Shown here: one piece after another, positions 18,901-27,524 of the stretch
Position numbering within the stretch: position 1 is the first letter of the stretch
How the letters are laid out: every line of letters begins with the position of its first letter
Assembly (NCBI RefSeq): GCF_042655385.1
Contig: NZ_JBHSMA010000001.1
Location: forward strand, 558,001-622,000
Length of the DNA: 64,000 bases
Source: Larkinella bovis
Lineage (GTDB): Bacteria; Bacteroidota; Bacteroidia; Cytophagales; Spirosomataceae
Direction of reading: 5' to 3'
Program-made: the position numbers and the translations under genes
The notes under the pieces: model-generated
The model's database searches: none
What the model saw: only the letters and a program-made list of their open reading frames with translations
Told to the model about the DNA's origin: nothing

Positions 18901-19189
18901 GGCCGTCCGGCTCCGGCTGCGCCCGATCATCATGACATCGCTGGCGTTTATTCTGGGGGTATTGCCTCTGGTGTTTGCCAGTGGGGCGGGAGCCGTAGCC
19001 CGGAAAACGATTGGCTGGACGGTTTTTGGCGGGATGCTGGCGGCAACCTCCCTTGCTATCTTTATCGTTCCTGTCCTGTTTGTGGTGATTACCCGGTTGG
19101 CGTATGGCAAGAAGAAACTGGCAGAATTGAAGGAACAGGCCCAAAGACCGGAACCACAGCTCCAGGAAAATGATGGCGTAGCGCTGTAA
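15995..19189 (+). CDS. RND multidrug efflux transporter, HAE1 (AcrB-like) family
   Basis: 1064 residues, standard for the family. It starts MFANTFINRPVTAIVISIVIV with the first transmembrane helix, and has two large periplasmic loops and two sets of helices. The proton-relay residues are present: the Asp pair in GIVVDDAIVVVEAV (TM4) and the Lys in IGLAAKNAILIVEF (TM10). The GFIPTEDEGRV motif of HAE1 pumps is also present. It exports amphiphilic drugs by proton antiport as a trimer. Its substrate profile cannot be predicted. No TetR or AraC-type regulator adjoins the operon. Confidence 0.95.
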   Translation: MFANTFINRPVTAIVISIVIVLVGILAIFNLPVGQYPDITPPVVQVTGTYTGADAQTVEQTVATPIETQVNGTPNMLYLQSNSTSDGRMTMNVTFDVGTDVNIAALDVQNRVGIAQPQLPSEVTRLGLTVRKRNPSLFMLVAIYSPNKTHGVSFLDNYANIFIRDALLRVEGVGDIFSRADDFSMRIWLQPDKIAQLGMTPADVVAALQEQNLQVAAGSVGAPPQQESQAFEYTVFTNSRLSKEDDFRNIIVRSKPEAGSIVYLKDVARVQLGKFSYVSNSFVDGNRAAYLLLYQLPGSNALSTAKGVYAAMEELKKSFPKDIDYVVPFESVSVVQVSVDEVVKTLLEALGLVIIVVFLFLQNWRATLIPVLAIPVSILGTFAFFIPLGFTINTLTLFGFVLAIGIVVDDAIVVVEAVQHYIDHDRISAREATRKAMRDISGPVVAIALILAAVFVPVGFIPGIVGRLYQQFAITIAVSVLLSAFVALSLTPALCALMLKPTEINEKSRGLNWFFFRFNKWFDRTSSSYSHSVNRMIKGAPLVLVLLACLFVGTGYLFKTKPTGFIPTEDEGRVIITYEIPEASSTTRSLAVLNRVMEILKEQPYVAHFSALGGLNAVTFSSKSNSGTVFTQLKPWSERTDKSVQIDSVVVKLQRALSTIKEANVVVIPPPAIPGLGQTAGFTFEIEQRESTDDVKAFDRVVQNFVAEANKRPEIARAFTYFTSKTPAFRVDVDREKCKKLGINVNEVYTTMQTYLGSIYVNDFIVYGRKFRVVAQADTAYRADIQQLNRYFVRNRAGGMVPLSTVIKTQVIENAPLISHYNLFRSVEINGSPKPGYSSGQAIDALREVADKVLPAGYGYDFSGLSREEISSGSSSVYIFGLSILFVFLFLAALYESWSVPFAVLLSVPIGAFGAILTLTLIPYLSNNVYAQIGLITLIGLAAKNAILIVEFAKERVDRGVDLIESTLEAVRLRLRPIIMTSLAFILGVLPLVFASGAGAVARKTIGWTVFGGMLAATSLAIFIVPVLFVVITRLAYGKKKLAELKEQAQRPEPQLQENDGVAL

Positions 19190-19237
19190 GCGTATCGAAA
19201 CAAAAACCGGGTTGGTGCAGTACCGTCCGGGACCATG

Positions 19238-19274
19238 ACGGGGTCGAGGGACTATTTCAGTTTCTCGGCCCCGT
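19238..19274 (+). terminator. Terminator of the RND operon
   Basis: ACGGGGTCGAG (19238-19248) pairs with CTCGGCCCCGT (19264-19274), 11 bp with one G-T pair and a 15-nt loop, followed by the T-rich CTTCGTTTATTTTATT. Confidence 0.6.
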
Positions 19275-19374
19275 CTTCGTTTATTTTATTACTGAATCGC
19301 TGGGTACTTTGACGGTATTGCCATCCGGATCGGGTGGCAAGCAGAACTGGTAAGTCGCCGGACTCACAACAAAA

Positions 19375-19405
19375 AAGGGCTTCCTGGTATCTACAGGAAG
19401 CCCTT
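19375..19405. terminator. Bidirectional terminator between efflux operon and FadL gene
   Basis: Perfect 12-bp stem AAGGGCTTCCTG (19375-19386) with CAGGAAGCCCTT (19394-19405) and a 7-nt loop. Followed by CGGTTTTT on the plus strand and by six T residues on the minus strand, as expected between convergent genes. Confidence 0.8.
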
Positions 19406-19424
19406 CGGTTTTTCGTCTTATTTC

Positions 19425-20972
19425 TTAAAAAAAGGCACCCAGCGTCAAGGTGATGTTGGTCATTTTTGAATCGATTTGCGCGGAGGCATAATCGGCCGTG
19501 TTGGGCAATGTGTACGGTGTATAGGCGGATTTGGCGGTGGTATAGGTTCCACTGGCGTCCACGAAGAACCGATCCGTCCGGATTCCTAAACCGCCCGAAA
19601 CGAGCACGCGGCTCCGGTCAATATTGTTAAGTTGTTGTTTATAAGCATCCGGTAAATAGGCTACACCGCCCCGAACCCGGAGCAACCCGGCCCGGATTTC
19701 GGCCCCGGCCCGGAGGTTTACCACATTTTTATACGTGTTCATGACCTCGGTTTTTACGTCGTTCTTGAAAGCCGTATTATCCTGCGTGTCGTAAACCTTG
19801 GTGGTTGCCCGCATACCGCCGTAACCCACGTAATCCGCCGTGGCCGTAATGAATCCGATTTTTCCGGAACCCAGAAAATACGTCAACCCACCGGAAGCCC
19901 GGAAAGGAGTTGTCAGGTTGTATTCAAAGTTAATTGGCTCGACAAAAACTTCATTCCGATTGATGGGCAAGCTGGGATCTTTGGCATCGACCCGGATCGA
20001 CTGCTCAAACGATTCTTTAATGCTGGTGAAGTTTGGTGTTGCCAGGGAGGCACCGATTTGCAGGTTGCGATCCGGTTTATAAATCAACCCGAAAGAAAAG
20101 TTGATTCCGTTACCCGTCACCGTCAGGTTATCAATCTGGCTATAATTGTTAAAAACCGCACCCCCCACGACGGTTTCACGAAAGACATTTTCAAAATCAT
20201 ACCGGAGTCGACTGATGCCCAGCGACGCCCCGAGGTACAATTTGTCGTCCAGATTTCCGGCATAGGCAATGGTCCATTGCGAATGGCCACCTGATGATTC
20301 AAAGGTGTTGAGCTGATCCGTCGGTGCGGAAGCATCATATCGGAAATACGGTGGCCCGGTTTGATTGGGATTGGTGGAAGAAGCAGTGCCGTTAATCAGA
20401 AAGAGCTGGTAGGCGGCTGCGGCCAGGTATCTGGCTTCGTTCGTAGAGGTATTGTAATCCGCATCGATCTGGGCACCCGTCAGGTTACGGTCATTGGCAT
20501 CGACGATGTAGGTATCGACAATCGAACTGCGGTTGTTGCGGGCCTGAAACTGGAAGTTATTCGCCAGATTGACCTGCCGGCTATACGTAATGCCGAGGGC
20601 AGTTCTCCGCCAGCGCCGGTTTTCGTTCTGCTTGTTACCCGCCAGAATCAGCCCAAATTGGCTGATACCCGGTTTGGTGATGCTGTTGGAACGCTGGTTT
20701 CCAATGTAGGTAGCCTGGGCACTGGTGATGTTAATGGAGGGACTCAGGCTAATTTCGGAGCGGTTATAAAATCCCAAACCGGCCGGGTTGCCAAACACCG
20801 AACTGGCATCGCCCCCAAGGCTGGCGTGATTCCCGCCCAACGCCCGCATTCGGGCCGTACCGGTTTGCGTAATTTCCGAATACCGAAAGGCATCACCGGC
20901 GTAAATGTCGGCCTGGCCAAGGGCATTGCCTGCGTACAGGAGCAGCCCCACAAGGAAGATGCTATTTTTCAT
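19425..20972 (-). CDS. FadL/OmpP1-type outer-membrane transport protein
   Basis: 515 residues with a signal peptide ending GNALGQ. The N-terminal region has the OmpP1/FadL hatch-like pattern: ARMRALGGNHASLGGDASSVFGNPAGLGFY. The C-terminus ends in an alternating strand closing with Phe (ITLTLGAFF). Bacteroidota members take up hydrophobic compounds or act as general outer-membrane barrels related to PorV. The substrate is unknown. It is a single gene flanked by a strong terminator. Confidence 0.87.
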   Translation of the reverse strand: MKNSIFLVGLLLYAGNALGQADIYAGDAFRYSEITQTGTARMRALGGNHASLGGDASSVFGNPAGLGFYNRSEISLSPSINITSAQATYIGNQRSNSITKPGISQFGLILAGNKQNENRRWRRTALGITYSRQVNLANNFQFQARNNRSSIVDTYIVDANDRNLTGAQIDADYNTSTNEARYLAAAAYQLFLINGTASSTNPNQTGPPYFRYDASAPTDQLNTFESSGGHSQWTIAYAGNLDDKLYLGASLGISRLRYDFENVFRETVVGGAVFNNYSQIDNLTVTGNGINFSFGLIYKPDRNLQIGASLATPNFTSIKESFEQSIRVDAKDPSLPINRNEVFVEPINFEYNLTTPFRASGGLTYFLGSGKIGFITATADYVGYGGMRATTKVYDTQDNTAFKNDVKTEVMNTYKNVVNLRAGAEIRAGLLRVRGGVAYLPDAYKQQLNNIDRSRVLVSGGLGIRTDRFFVDASGTYTTAKSAYTPYTLPNTADYASAQIDSKMTNITLTLGAFF

Positions 20973-21130
20973 ACAGATTGTGTGCTAAAAGTGAAAACCA
21001 TAGGATCAAAAGGCCTATCGTCCAGTGTGTGAACTATAGATGCAATTCAGGTGCGTTTGGTTTAAGATAACGCCTAAAAACATCATTTCGTTAGCAAATT
21101 TAGGGAAATCGCCCTCCGATATAAAACGAA

Positions 21131-21162
21131 AAAGCCCTTCGATTATATGACCGAAGGGCTTT
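21131..21162. terminator. Terminator of the Tyr/Asn/Gly-rich lipoprotein gene
   Basis: Perfect 11-bp stem AAAGCCCTTCG (21131-21141) with CGAAGGGCTTT (21152-21162) and a 10-nt loop. T-rich on both sides. It lies 27 nt past the stop of the minus-strand gene at 21189. Confidence 0.78.
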
Positions 21163-21188
21163 TTTATTTTCAGCACTAGTATTTCACA

Positions 21189-22454
21189 TTAACGCGGGCC
21201 ACGTGAACCGCCACCGCCGGAGTATCCACCACCCCCGCTGCTTCCGCCCGATGAACCACCACCCCGGCTTCCACCGTAGGATGGCGAACTGTAGCTCGGT
21301 TGAGAGGGAGGGCTGTACGTCCGCTGAGCCGGCGCTTCATAGGTCCGTGTTGGGGCCTGATACGACGGCTGGGGAGCACTGTACCGCGAACCGCTGTTCG
21401 ATGAAGGCGGGGTGTAACTACCCCGGCTATTCTGGCGCGGTGCTGCGTAATAATCGGCGTTGCTCGGCGCACTGTAGGTCGGGGTCGACGGATTATTGGC
21501 GCTGGCGCGGCCACCGCTGCCGGAACCACCGTAGTAATAATCAGCGCCCCGGCTATTCTGACGGCCGGTTCCGTACGTACCATTGTTGCTTCCCGAATTG
21601 TTCGGGCGGCTGTAATACGTGTTATTGGACGAATTATTCGATGAGTTCAACTCGCCTGACCGACGTCCTCCGCTGTTGTTATTGTAACTGCGGGGCGTGT
21701 TTACGAAATCACCATTGTAGCGGTCACGGGTAGCACCCCGGCGCGCGCCGTAAATGGCATTCCGGTTTGCACCGATGTTGTTGTAATTGTTGACAACCAC
21801 CACCGACCGGCCACCGTAATAGTAGGGGTTATAGAAGCTGTTATAACCGTAGCCGAAGGGTGAGTAGAACGAGTCGTAAAAGCCACCGCCGTAACCGTAT
21901 CCGAACGGACTATAGGCATAACCGCCACCCCAGAACGGATCGTAGAACGGACTATATCGCCAGCTGTTCCAGCCCCAGTTATTATACCCCCAGGACGACA
22001 TACCCAGGCCAATGCCCACGCTCAGACCGCCGTAAAAAGGACTGTTCCAGCCCCAGCGGTTCCAGGATGAGTTGAATAGGGCCGAATTGTAGCCATTGGC
22101 AAAACCGGTCGTATAGGCATTGTTGGAATCCCAGCCCGGATCAGGCGAAATACCACGGGTAACCTTGCGGGCCGTTACTTCGCTGTAATAGTCATCGTCC
22201 TTGTATTGGGAAGCCGTTTGCTCGTTATAGTAATCCGGATTGGCGTTCAGTTTACTGTCTTCGTACCGTTGCGATGCGGTGCGTTCGGGCAATCGCTCGG
22301 ATTTGGCCGACGCATAGACCGGCGCATCGGACGACGACCCGTATAGGTCATCGAACTCACCGCCGTTCTTGGCCGTTTGCAGACTGGAACTACAGCCCCA
22401 AAAGCCGGTAGCCGCCAGTAGCGTGAGGTATTTCCAGGTATGTATCCCTTTCAT
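21189..22454 (-). CDS. Tyr/Asn/Gly/Ser-rich low-complexity lipoprotein
   Basis: 421 residues. The N-terminus is a lipoprotein signal with lipobox FWGC (Cys20). After a charged linker (about 25-105) comes a Trp/Gly/Tyr/Asn-rich section (130-230: WNRWGWNSPFYGG, YNPYYYGG), an Asn/Ser-rich region (255-330), a Pro/Tyr/Ser region with repeated YSAP or YEAP units, and a terminal Gly/Ser tail (GGGSSGGSSGG). Such composition is typical of disordered, prion-like surface proteins in Cytophagales. No enzymatic domain is visible and no function is assigned. Codon use is consistent with a real gene, and a strong terminator follows. Confidence 0.8.
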   Translation of the reverse strand: MKGIHTWKYLTLLAATGFWGCSSSLQTAKNGGEFDDLYGSSSDAPVYASAKSERLPERTASQRYEDSKLNANPDYYNEQTASQYKDDDYYSEVTARKVTRGISPDPGWDSNNAYTTGFANGYNSALFNSSWNRWGWNSPFYGGLSVGIGLGMSSWGYNNWGWNSWRYSPFYDPFWGGGYAYSPFGYGYGGGFYDSFYSPFGYGYNSFYNPYYYGGRSVVVVNNYNNIGANRNAIYGARRGATRDRYNGDFVNTPRSYNNNSGGRRSGELNSSNNSSNNTYYSRPNNSGSNNGTYGTGRQNSRGADYYYGGSGSGGRASANNPSTPTYSAPSNADYYAAPRQNSRGSYTPPSSNSGSRYSAPQPSYQAPTRTYEAPAQRTYSPPSQPSYSSPSYGGSRGGGSSGGSSGGGGYSGGGGSRGPR

Positions 22455-22532
22455 GGTGTTGTGGTATAAAAGGTTGTTGGGAGCGTCCTATTCAAAAACA
22501 CAGAAATCGTCAAAAAGATTACAAATAGGGCG

Positions 22533-22567
22533 TTTGATTACAAATATAGGAGAAAAACCTATCTTTG
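22533..22567 (+). promoter_or_regulatory. Putative proS promoter
   Basis: An exact -7 element TATCTTTG (22560-22567) with TTTG (22533-22536) upstream. The 23-nt spacer is longer than the usual 19-21. The start codon is 75 nt downstream. Confidence 0.45.
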
Positions 22568-22642
22568 CAAGCTTCTCATAACATTAGACCCACATTTATA
22601 GGTGAGGGTTTAAGCGTAACCAAAATATATTTTTAGTCCGTC

Positions 22643-24115
22643 ATGGCAAAAGCAATTCCTTCGCGTTCCGAGAATTATTCCGAGTGGTATAACGAGTTGA
22701 TTAAAAGAGCCGATCTGGCTGAGAATTCGGCGGTTCGGGGCTGTATGGTGATCAAACCGTACGGTTTTTCGATTTGGGAAAAAATGCAGCGAGCCCTGGA
22801 CGATATGTTCAAGGAAACCGGCCATACGAATGCCTACTTTCCGTTGTTCATCCCCAAATCGTTCCTCAGCAAAGAAGCGTCGCACGTCGAAGGTTTTGCC
22901 AAAGAATGTGCCGTGGTGACGCACTACCGGCTGAAAAATGCGGAAGATGGTTCCGGCGTGATCGTGGATCCGGAAGCCAGGCTGGAGGAAGAACTGATTG
23001 TCCGGCCGACCTCCGAAACGGTTATCTGGAGTACGTATAAAAACTGGATTCAATCGTATCGCGATCTGCCCTTGCTGATCAATCAATGGGCGAACGTGGT
23101 GCGATGGGAAATGCGGACGCGGATTTTTCTGCGAACCGCCGAATTCCTCTGGCAGGAAGGCCATACGGCCCATGCCTCCGCGCAGGAAGCCCAGGAGGAA
23201 ACGCGTCAGATGCTGGATGTGTATGCAACCTTCGCCGAGGAATGGATGGCTATGCCGGTTATCCGTGGTGCCAAAACCGCCAACGAACGGTTTGCGGGAG
23301 CCGAGGATACGCTTTGCATTGAGGCCATGATGCAGGACGGCAAGGCCTTACAGGCCGGAACGTCCCATTTCCTGGGTCAGAATTTTGCGAAAGCCTTTGA
23401 CGTGAAGTTTTTGACCAAAGACAACCAGCAGGATTTTGTCTGGGGAACGTCCTGGGGCGTCAGCACCCGACTGATGGGAGCGCTGATCATGGCCCATTCG
23501 GACGACGACGGCTTGGTGCTGCCCCCGAAACTGGCCCCGATTCAGGTGGTGATTGTGCCTATTTTCCGCAACGATGAACAGTTGGCGCAATTGTCGGAAA
23601 AGATCAATCCGCTGATCAAGGAATTGCGGAAAGCGGGCATTTCGGTGAAATACGATACCAGCGATGCCAACAAACCGGGCTGGAAATTTGCCGAATACGA
23701 ACTCCGTGGGGTGCCGGTCCGGCTGGCCATGGGCATGCGGGATTTGGAAAACAATACCGTTGAAATTGCCCGCCGGGATCTGAAAACGAAAGAAACCATT
23801 TCCGCCGACGGACTGGTAGCACATATTCAGCAGTTGCTGGACGAAATTCAACAGAATATTTACCGGAAAGCCTCCCAGTTCCGGCAGGACAATACATTCC
23901 GGGTTGATACGTACGAGCAATTCAAAGAGCAGATTGAGAAAGGCGGTTTTTTGATGGCCCACTGGGACGGTACGTCCGAAACCGAAGAGGCCATCAAGGA
24001 GGAAACTAAAGCAACGATCCGCTGCATCCCCTTTGATTCGGATGCCGAAGAAGGAATATGTATCTATAGCGGAAAACCCTCGAAACAACGCGTAGTGTTC
24101 GCCAGAGCGTACTAA
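22643..24115 (+). CDS. proS: Prolyl-tRNA synthetase (type 3, eukaryote/archaeal-like)
   Basis: 490 residues, matching the short ProS type that lacks the editing insertion. Class II motifs are visible: motif 2 region RPTSETVIW, WEMRTRIFLRTAEFLWQEGHTAHAS, and motif 3 GTSWGVSTRLMGALIM, followed by an anticodon-binding domain (VVIVPIF) and the C-terminal domain ending FARAY. It charges tRNA-Pro in the cytoplasm. A palindromic heptamer repeat begins one base after its stop codon. Confidence 0.97.
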   Translation: MAKAIPSRSENYSEWYNELIKRADLAENSAVRGCMVIKPYGFSIWEKMQRALDDMFKETGHTNAYFPLFIPKSFLSKEASHVEGFAKECAVVTHYRLKNAEDGSGVIVDPEARLEEELIVRPTSETVIWSTYKNWIQSYRDLPLLINQWANVVRWEMRTRIFLRTAEFLWQEGHTAHASAQEAQEETRQMLDVYATFAEEWMAMPVIRGAKTANERFAGAEDTLCIEAMMQDGKALQAGTSHFLGQNFAKAFDVKFLTKDNQQDFVWGTSWGVSTRLMGALIMAHSDDDGLVLPPKLAPIQVVIVPIFRNDEQLAQLSEKINPLIKELRKAGISVKYDTSDANKPGWKFAEYELRGVPVRLAMGMRDLENNTVEIARRDLKTKETISADGLVAHIQQLLDEIQQNIYRKASQFRQDNTFRVDTYEQFKEQIEKGGFLMAHWDGTSETEEAIKEETKATIRCIPFDSDAEEGICIYSGKPSKQRVVFARAY

Positions 24116-24116
24116 A

Positions 24117-24198
24117 GGGGTGAAGAGTTAAGAGTGAAGAGTTAAGAGTTAGGAATGATGAACAACTCATCACTCATCACTCTTAACTCTTCACTCCC
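24117..24198. repeat. Heptamer-built palindromic repeat, copy 1
   Basis: The left arm (24117-24137, GGTGAAGAGTTAAGAGTGA) is the reverse complement of the right arm (24177-24198, TCACTCTTAACTCTTCACTC). The interior is made of GAGTTAA, GAGTGAA and ACTCATC-like heptamers. A related element lies at 45742-45832. It starts one base after the proS stop and could fold into a long hairpin. Confidence 0.8.
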
Positions 24199-24237
24199 GC
24201 AAGGGAGCGCATTGGCTCAAATAATTAGCGGATTGTG

Positions 24238-24267
24238 CTTGATATTCGAAAGGCTTGGGTAGTTTTG
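24238..24267 (+). promoter_or_regulatory. Putative promoter of the FKBP gene
   Basis: CTTG (24238-24241), an 18-nt spacer, then TAGTTTTG (24260-24267), an exact TAnnTTTG match 22 nt before the start codon. Confidence 0.5.
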
Positions 24268-24289
24268 AGCACACAATTCAACTTTAATT

Positions 24290-24730
24290 ATGGCACAAGC
24301 AAAAGCTGGGGATACGGTGCAGGTGCACTACACCGGCAGAAAAACCGATGGAACGGTGTTCGATTCGTCGAGTGGCCGCTCACCCCTGCAATTTAAGGTA
24401 GGCAGCGGAATGGTGATCCGGGGGTTTGATGAAGGCGTAAAAGGCATGGCGATTGGAGAAGCCCGGACGGTCCACATTCCGGTCGAAGACGCCTACGGCC
24501 CCTCGAATCAGGACATGATTTTTGAGTTCGACCGGTCGATGATTCCCGACGATATTGAACTGGAGGTTGGGCTTACCCTTCACATGCACCAGGATGGTAA
24601 TCCGCAGGATTTGCCGGTTGTGGTTCGGAACGTGACGGCCACTTCCGTGACGCTGGATGCCAATCACCCGCTGGCGGGCGAAGACCTCATTTTTGATATT
24701 GAACTGGTCGGAATAAATCCAGGAAAATAA
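24290..24730 (+). CDS. FKBP-type peptidyl-prolyl isomerase (SlyD-like)
   Basis: 146 residues without a signal peptide, so cytoplasmic. It opens with VQVHYTGRKTDGTVFDSS, the FKBP signature. An insert-in-flap segment follows (GEARTVHIPVEDAYGPSN to about 125), and the FKBP fold closes with the C-terminal AGEDLIFDIELV strand. SlyD-type enzymes isomerise prolyl bonds and chaperone folding. The metal-binding His-rich tail of Escherichia coli SlyD is absent. Single gene. Confidence 0.92.
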   Translation: MAQAKAGDTVQVHYTGRKTDGTVFDSSSGRSPLQFKVGSGMVIRGFDEGVKGMAIGEARTVHIPVEDAYGPSNQDMIFEFDRSMIPDDIELEVGLTLHMHQDGNPQDLPVVVRNVTATSVTLDANHPLAGEDLIFDIELVGINPGK

Positions 24731-24746
24731 AACGGCAAGACGTACC

Positions 24747-24811
24747 AACGGTCTGAAGTCTGTGCGATTTTCGCTCCCAACCAAGGGGTGGGTCACGGAC
24801 TTTAGACCGTT
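24747..24811. terminator. Long inverted repeat between convergent genes
   Basis: AACGGTCTGAAGTCTGTG (24747-24764) and CACGGACTTTAGACCGTT (24794-24811) pair over 18 positions with two wobble pairs. The 29-nt loop holds a C/G-rich stretch. It lies between the stops of the FKBP and DUF5686 genes. Confidence 0.5.
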
Positions 24812-24816
24812 TCGTA

Positions 24817-27342
24817 TTAGAGGTTTACCCAGGCCGAAAACTTGAGCCCAAAGGTTGAAACATTGGGGTTGTTGCGGTACGTCAGCCGGTGAACGGCATC
24901 GATACGCAGCACTTTGAAAATATTGTCGATGCCGTAGCCCACCTCAACGTACGGAGTCCGATTCAGAGATTGAAAACCCAGAACGGTTTGCCCCGTTTCG
25001 TTGGTCGGAGGAATCAAGGCCGTATTCGCCGTGCTGACCCCACCGGCCAAAACCGCTCCGGTCGCCAGAAACCGCCATTTCAGCCGCCGAATTGCGGGGA
25101 TGCGGTTGAAAAATAAGCCTTCAAAATTGTGCTCACCGAAGAAGCCGACGTAGCGATCGGTCACAAACTCAAAGAAATTCATCAGGTTATAGGCGTTTTC
25201 GACCCGGAAGAAGGTTTCGTTGCCCAAAGGAATGTACAGCAACGGGTACGGAATAGTCGAAGGGGTATAACCGGCATTGATCTGGTAACGGGTCCGGCCC
25301 AGAACGCCCATCCGGAACGAATGCCGCAGGTTCAGGCTAAAGCGGTGGTACGTAAAATCACCGTGCAGGACGTTCTTCAGGCCTAACTGGTACCGGAAAG
25401 TGACCACGGGGTTGTTACTGCCCTCGACACTAAACCGGTCGTTATCACTTTGAATCATCAAGGTGCCGGGCGAAAACCGGGTTTCGAAGGTTACTTCCGT
25501 GGCCCGAAACTGGCTGGCGGTAGTCCGGTCGGCTTTGTTCACGGAATAGGCAAACGGAAAGAGCGGTTCGAACAGCCGGTTTCGCAGACTGACCGTCTGG
25601 GTGAATCCTTTTCCCAATTCGCTTTTGATATACGTGGTGTGTGACTCCTGCAGATAGGGCCGGCGAAGCGTACCGAATCGGGTGTAAGCCGCAAAAATCG
25701 TGTTGCCGTTCAGGTTTTCGGCGGAGGTGCCTAACTGCTCGAGGTCGTAGCTTTTTGAAAGGCCGGCAATGGTATACGGTTTTTTCCGAATCACGTAATC
25801 GAGGTTCATGCCGTACTTAAACTGCTGGTCACGGGTTCCGTAGGCCAGATAACCGCCCAAAATCCAGCGACGGCTAAAACCGGCATTCGTCCGCAGCCCC
25901 AGCCGGAAGCGGTGCCCTTCCACACTATTGAACGCATAGCTGTTCAGCAGCGGACCAACGTCGAGGTGAACCGGCCCGAGCGGATAATAGCCGACCATCG
26001 TCAGGTTGGCAATTTCCCCGAGCACTTTCATAAAGGGCACATTCCGCACCGAATCGACCACTTCAAACGCGCGGAGTTCGTCGGGCGACAAGCCTTCCGG
26101 TCGGTGGCTTTGCCAGAACGAGGGGGATTTTTCGCTGTAATTTTCCGATAACTCCAGGGGTGGTTCATAGAATTTCAACGCCTGCGGTTTGTTCACAACC
26201 ACCTTACGGGCCGCCACGTAAATCCGGACCAGCGCACCCGGTGCGTTGGGCGTTGGTTCGTCGGTATCGATCAGCAGTTGCGTTAAAACCGGCAGACGCA
26301 CGCCGTTCGTCAGGCTGTCCTCGACATCTTCCCATTCCTGTTCAATCCGGATTTCGTCCACAAAATTGATGTTGGCGCGCTGGTCGATCCGGGCGTCGAT
26401 CTGCGAAAGCCCCAGGCGGGTGGTATCGATCCAGGCCGTACCGACAAACGCCAGATCGGTTGGTCGTTTGGGCTCGAAATCAATCTGAAAACAGACTGTT
26501 CCACCCACCGTCACCGTGTCGATGAGATGAAATTTATAAACGGTTTGCCAGGACTGACCCAGCGGAGAGGGAAGGTCCTTGCGCAGAAGATTGATGTAGT
26601 TCCGGTAAAAATTATACTGCTGAAACGAAGAACCGGTAAGCTGCGCGGCCACCCCGCCATCGCTGATTCCTACGCCCGACGCGCGGCTTTTCCGAATCCG
26701 CTCCTTGGTTTTGTGGGGATCGGCACGTTGATAATAGTCAGAAAGCGTTTCCGAGACGTAAACCGGAACGGCCGGTTTGCCTTCCCGATCATAAATAGCC
26801 GGGAGTCTGGAAAGAAGGCGGCCAACGGGCCCCATACCGCGTCCTTTCCTGCGTGGATTGGCAAAATTGTTGACGTAGGCTTCTACTTTGGAATAACTTT
26901 CGTACTGAAAAGCGGTTAACTGGTCGGGGTCAAATTGATCGCGCCGTCGAATGGCCTCCCGGATGATGCGGTAGGCCGGATCACCACCTTTCGCATAGAC
27001 TTTAACTTCCTGTAACTTTGTGGCGGTGCCCGTCAGTGCAGCATCAATGGTCTGTTGGGGCGTCCGGCGTAGCGGATAGGAGCGGGTCTGATAACCTAAA
27101 CTGGAAACCAGCAGGGAATCGCCAAACTGAGTCGTTGCGAACGAATAGTTGCCGTTTTCGTCGGAAGTGGTTCCGGCGGTTTTTCCTTTGATGGCGACAT
27201 TGGCGAACGGAATTGCGTCACCCGTAACGGCGTCAGTAATGCGTCCACTTATTTTGTAAGCGGGTTGTGCAATGGCCGGGAAAAATAAAACGTTCAGAAA
27301 AAAGAAAAGTAACCCGAAACGTCCCCGTAAAGTAAACTTCAT
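24817..27342 (-). CDS. DUF5686 outer-membrane protein with carboxypeptidase-like regulatory domain
   Basis: 841 residues from MKFTLRGRFG; the frame runs on to 27393 but the signal peptide (about 1-27, ending FPAIAQ) fits the later start, and a promoter match lies 39 nt upstream of it. A CarboxypepD_reg-like beta-sandwich (about 30-115, ISGRITDAVTGDAIPFANVAIKG) is followed by the DUF5686 region, and the C-terminal ~400 residues have alternating aromatic strands ending FSAWVNL, consistent with a barrel. This family is abundant in Bacteroidota. Its role in the envelope is unknown. Confidence 0.87.
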   Translation of the reverse strand: MKFTLRGRFGLLFFFLNVLFFPAIAQPAYKISGRITDAVTGDAIPFANVAIKGKTAGTTSDENGNYSFATTQFGDSLLVSSLGYQTRSYPLRRTPQQTIDAALTGTATKLQEVKVYAKGGDPAYRIIREAIRRRDQFDPDQLTAFQYESYSKVEAYVNNFANPRRKGRGMGPVGRLLSRLPAIYDREGKPAVPVYVSETLSDYYQRADPHKTKERIRKSRASGVGISDGGVAAQLTGSSFQQYNFYRNYINLLRKDLPSPLGQSWQTVYKFHLIDTVTVGGTVCFQIDFEPKRPTDLAFVGTAWIDTTRLGLSQIDARIDQRANINFVDEIRIEQEWEDVEDSLTNGVRLPVLTQLLIDTDEPTPNAPGALVRIYVAARKVVVNKPQALKFYEPPLELSENYSEKSPSFWQSHRPEGLSPDELRAFEVVDSVRNVPFMKVLGEIANLTMVGYYPLGPVHLDVGPLLNSYAFNSVEGHRFRLGLRTNAGFSRRWILGGYLAYGTRDQQFKYGMNLDYVIRKKPYTIAGLSKSYDLEQLGTSAENLNGNTIFAAYTRFGTLRRPYLQESHTTYIKSELGKGFTQTVSLRNRLFEPLFPFAYSVNKADRTTASQFRATEVTFETRFSPGTLMIQSDNDRFSVEGSNNPVVTFRYQLGLKNVLHGDFTYHRFSLNLRHSFRMGVLGRTRYQINAGYTPSTIPYPLLYIPLGNETFFRVENAYNLMNFFEFVTDRYVGFFGEHNFEGLFFNRIPAIRRLKWRFLATGAVLAGGVSTANTALIPPTNETGQTVLGFQSLNRTPYVEVGYGIDNIFKVLRIDAVHRLTYRNNPNVSTFGLKFSAWVNL

Positions 27343-27380
27343 TCGTAAGTCGCTGAGAGAATATTTATAGTGGGTTAACA

Positions 27381-27411
27381 CAAATGTAGTCAACAGGGTT
27401 TACCAAGTAAA
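27381..27411 (-). promoter_or_regulatory. Putative promoter of the DUF5686 gene
   Basis: On the minus strand TTTA (27408-27411), a 19-nt spacer, then TACATTTG (27381-27388), an exact TAnnTTTG match. This supports translation from 27342. Confidence 0.5.
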
Positions 27412-27524
27412 CGGTTTGGGACGATTAAAAGACGAATCGCCGAAATGTATAGACGAGTTGCCGAAATAATCCTATAAATTGTCCAGGTAGCCTTTCTATG
27501 GCGTATTGAGTAGACTGAATATTC

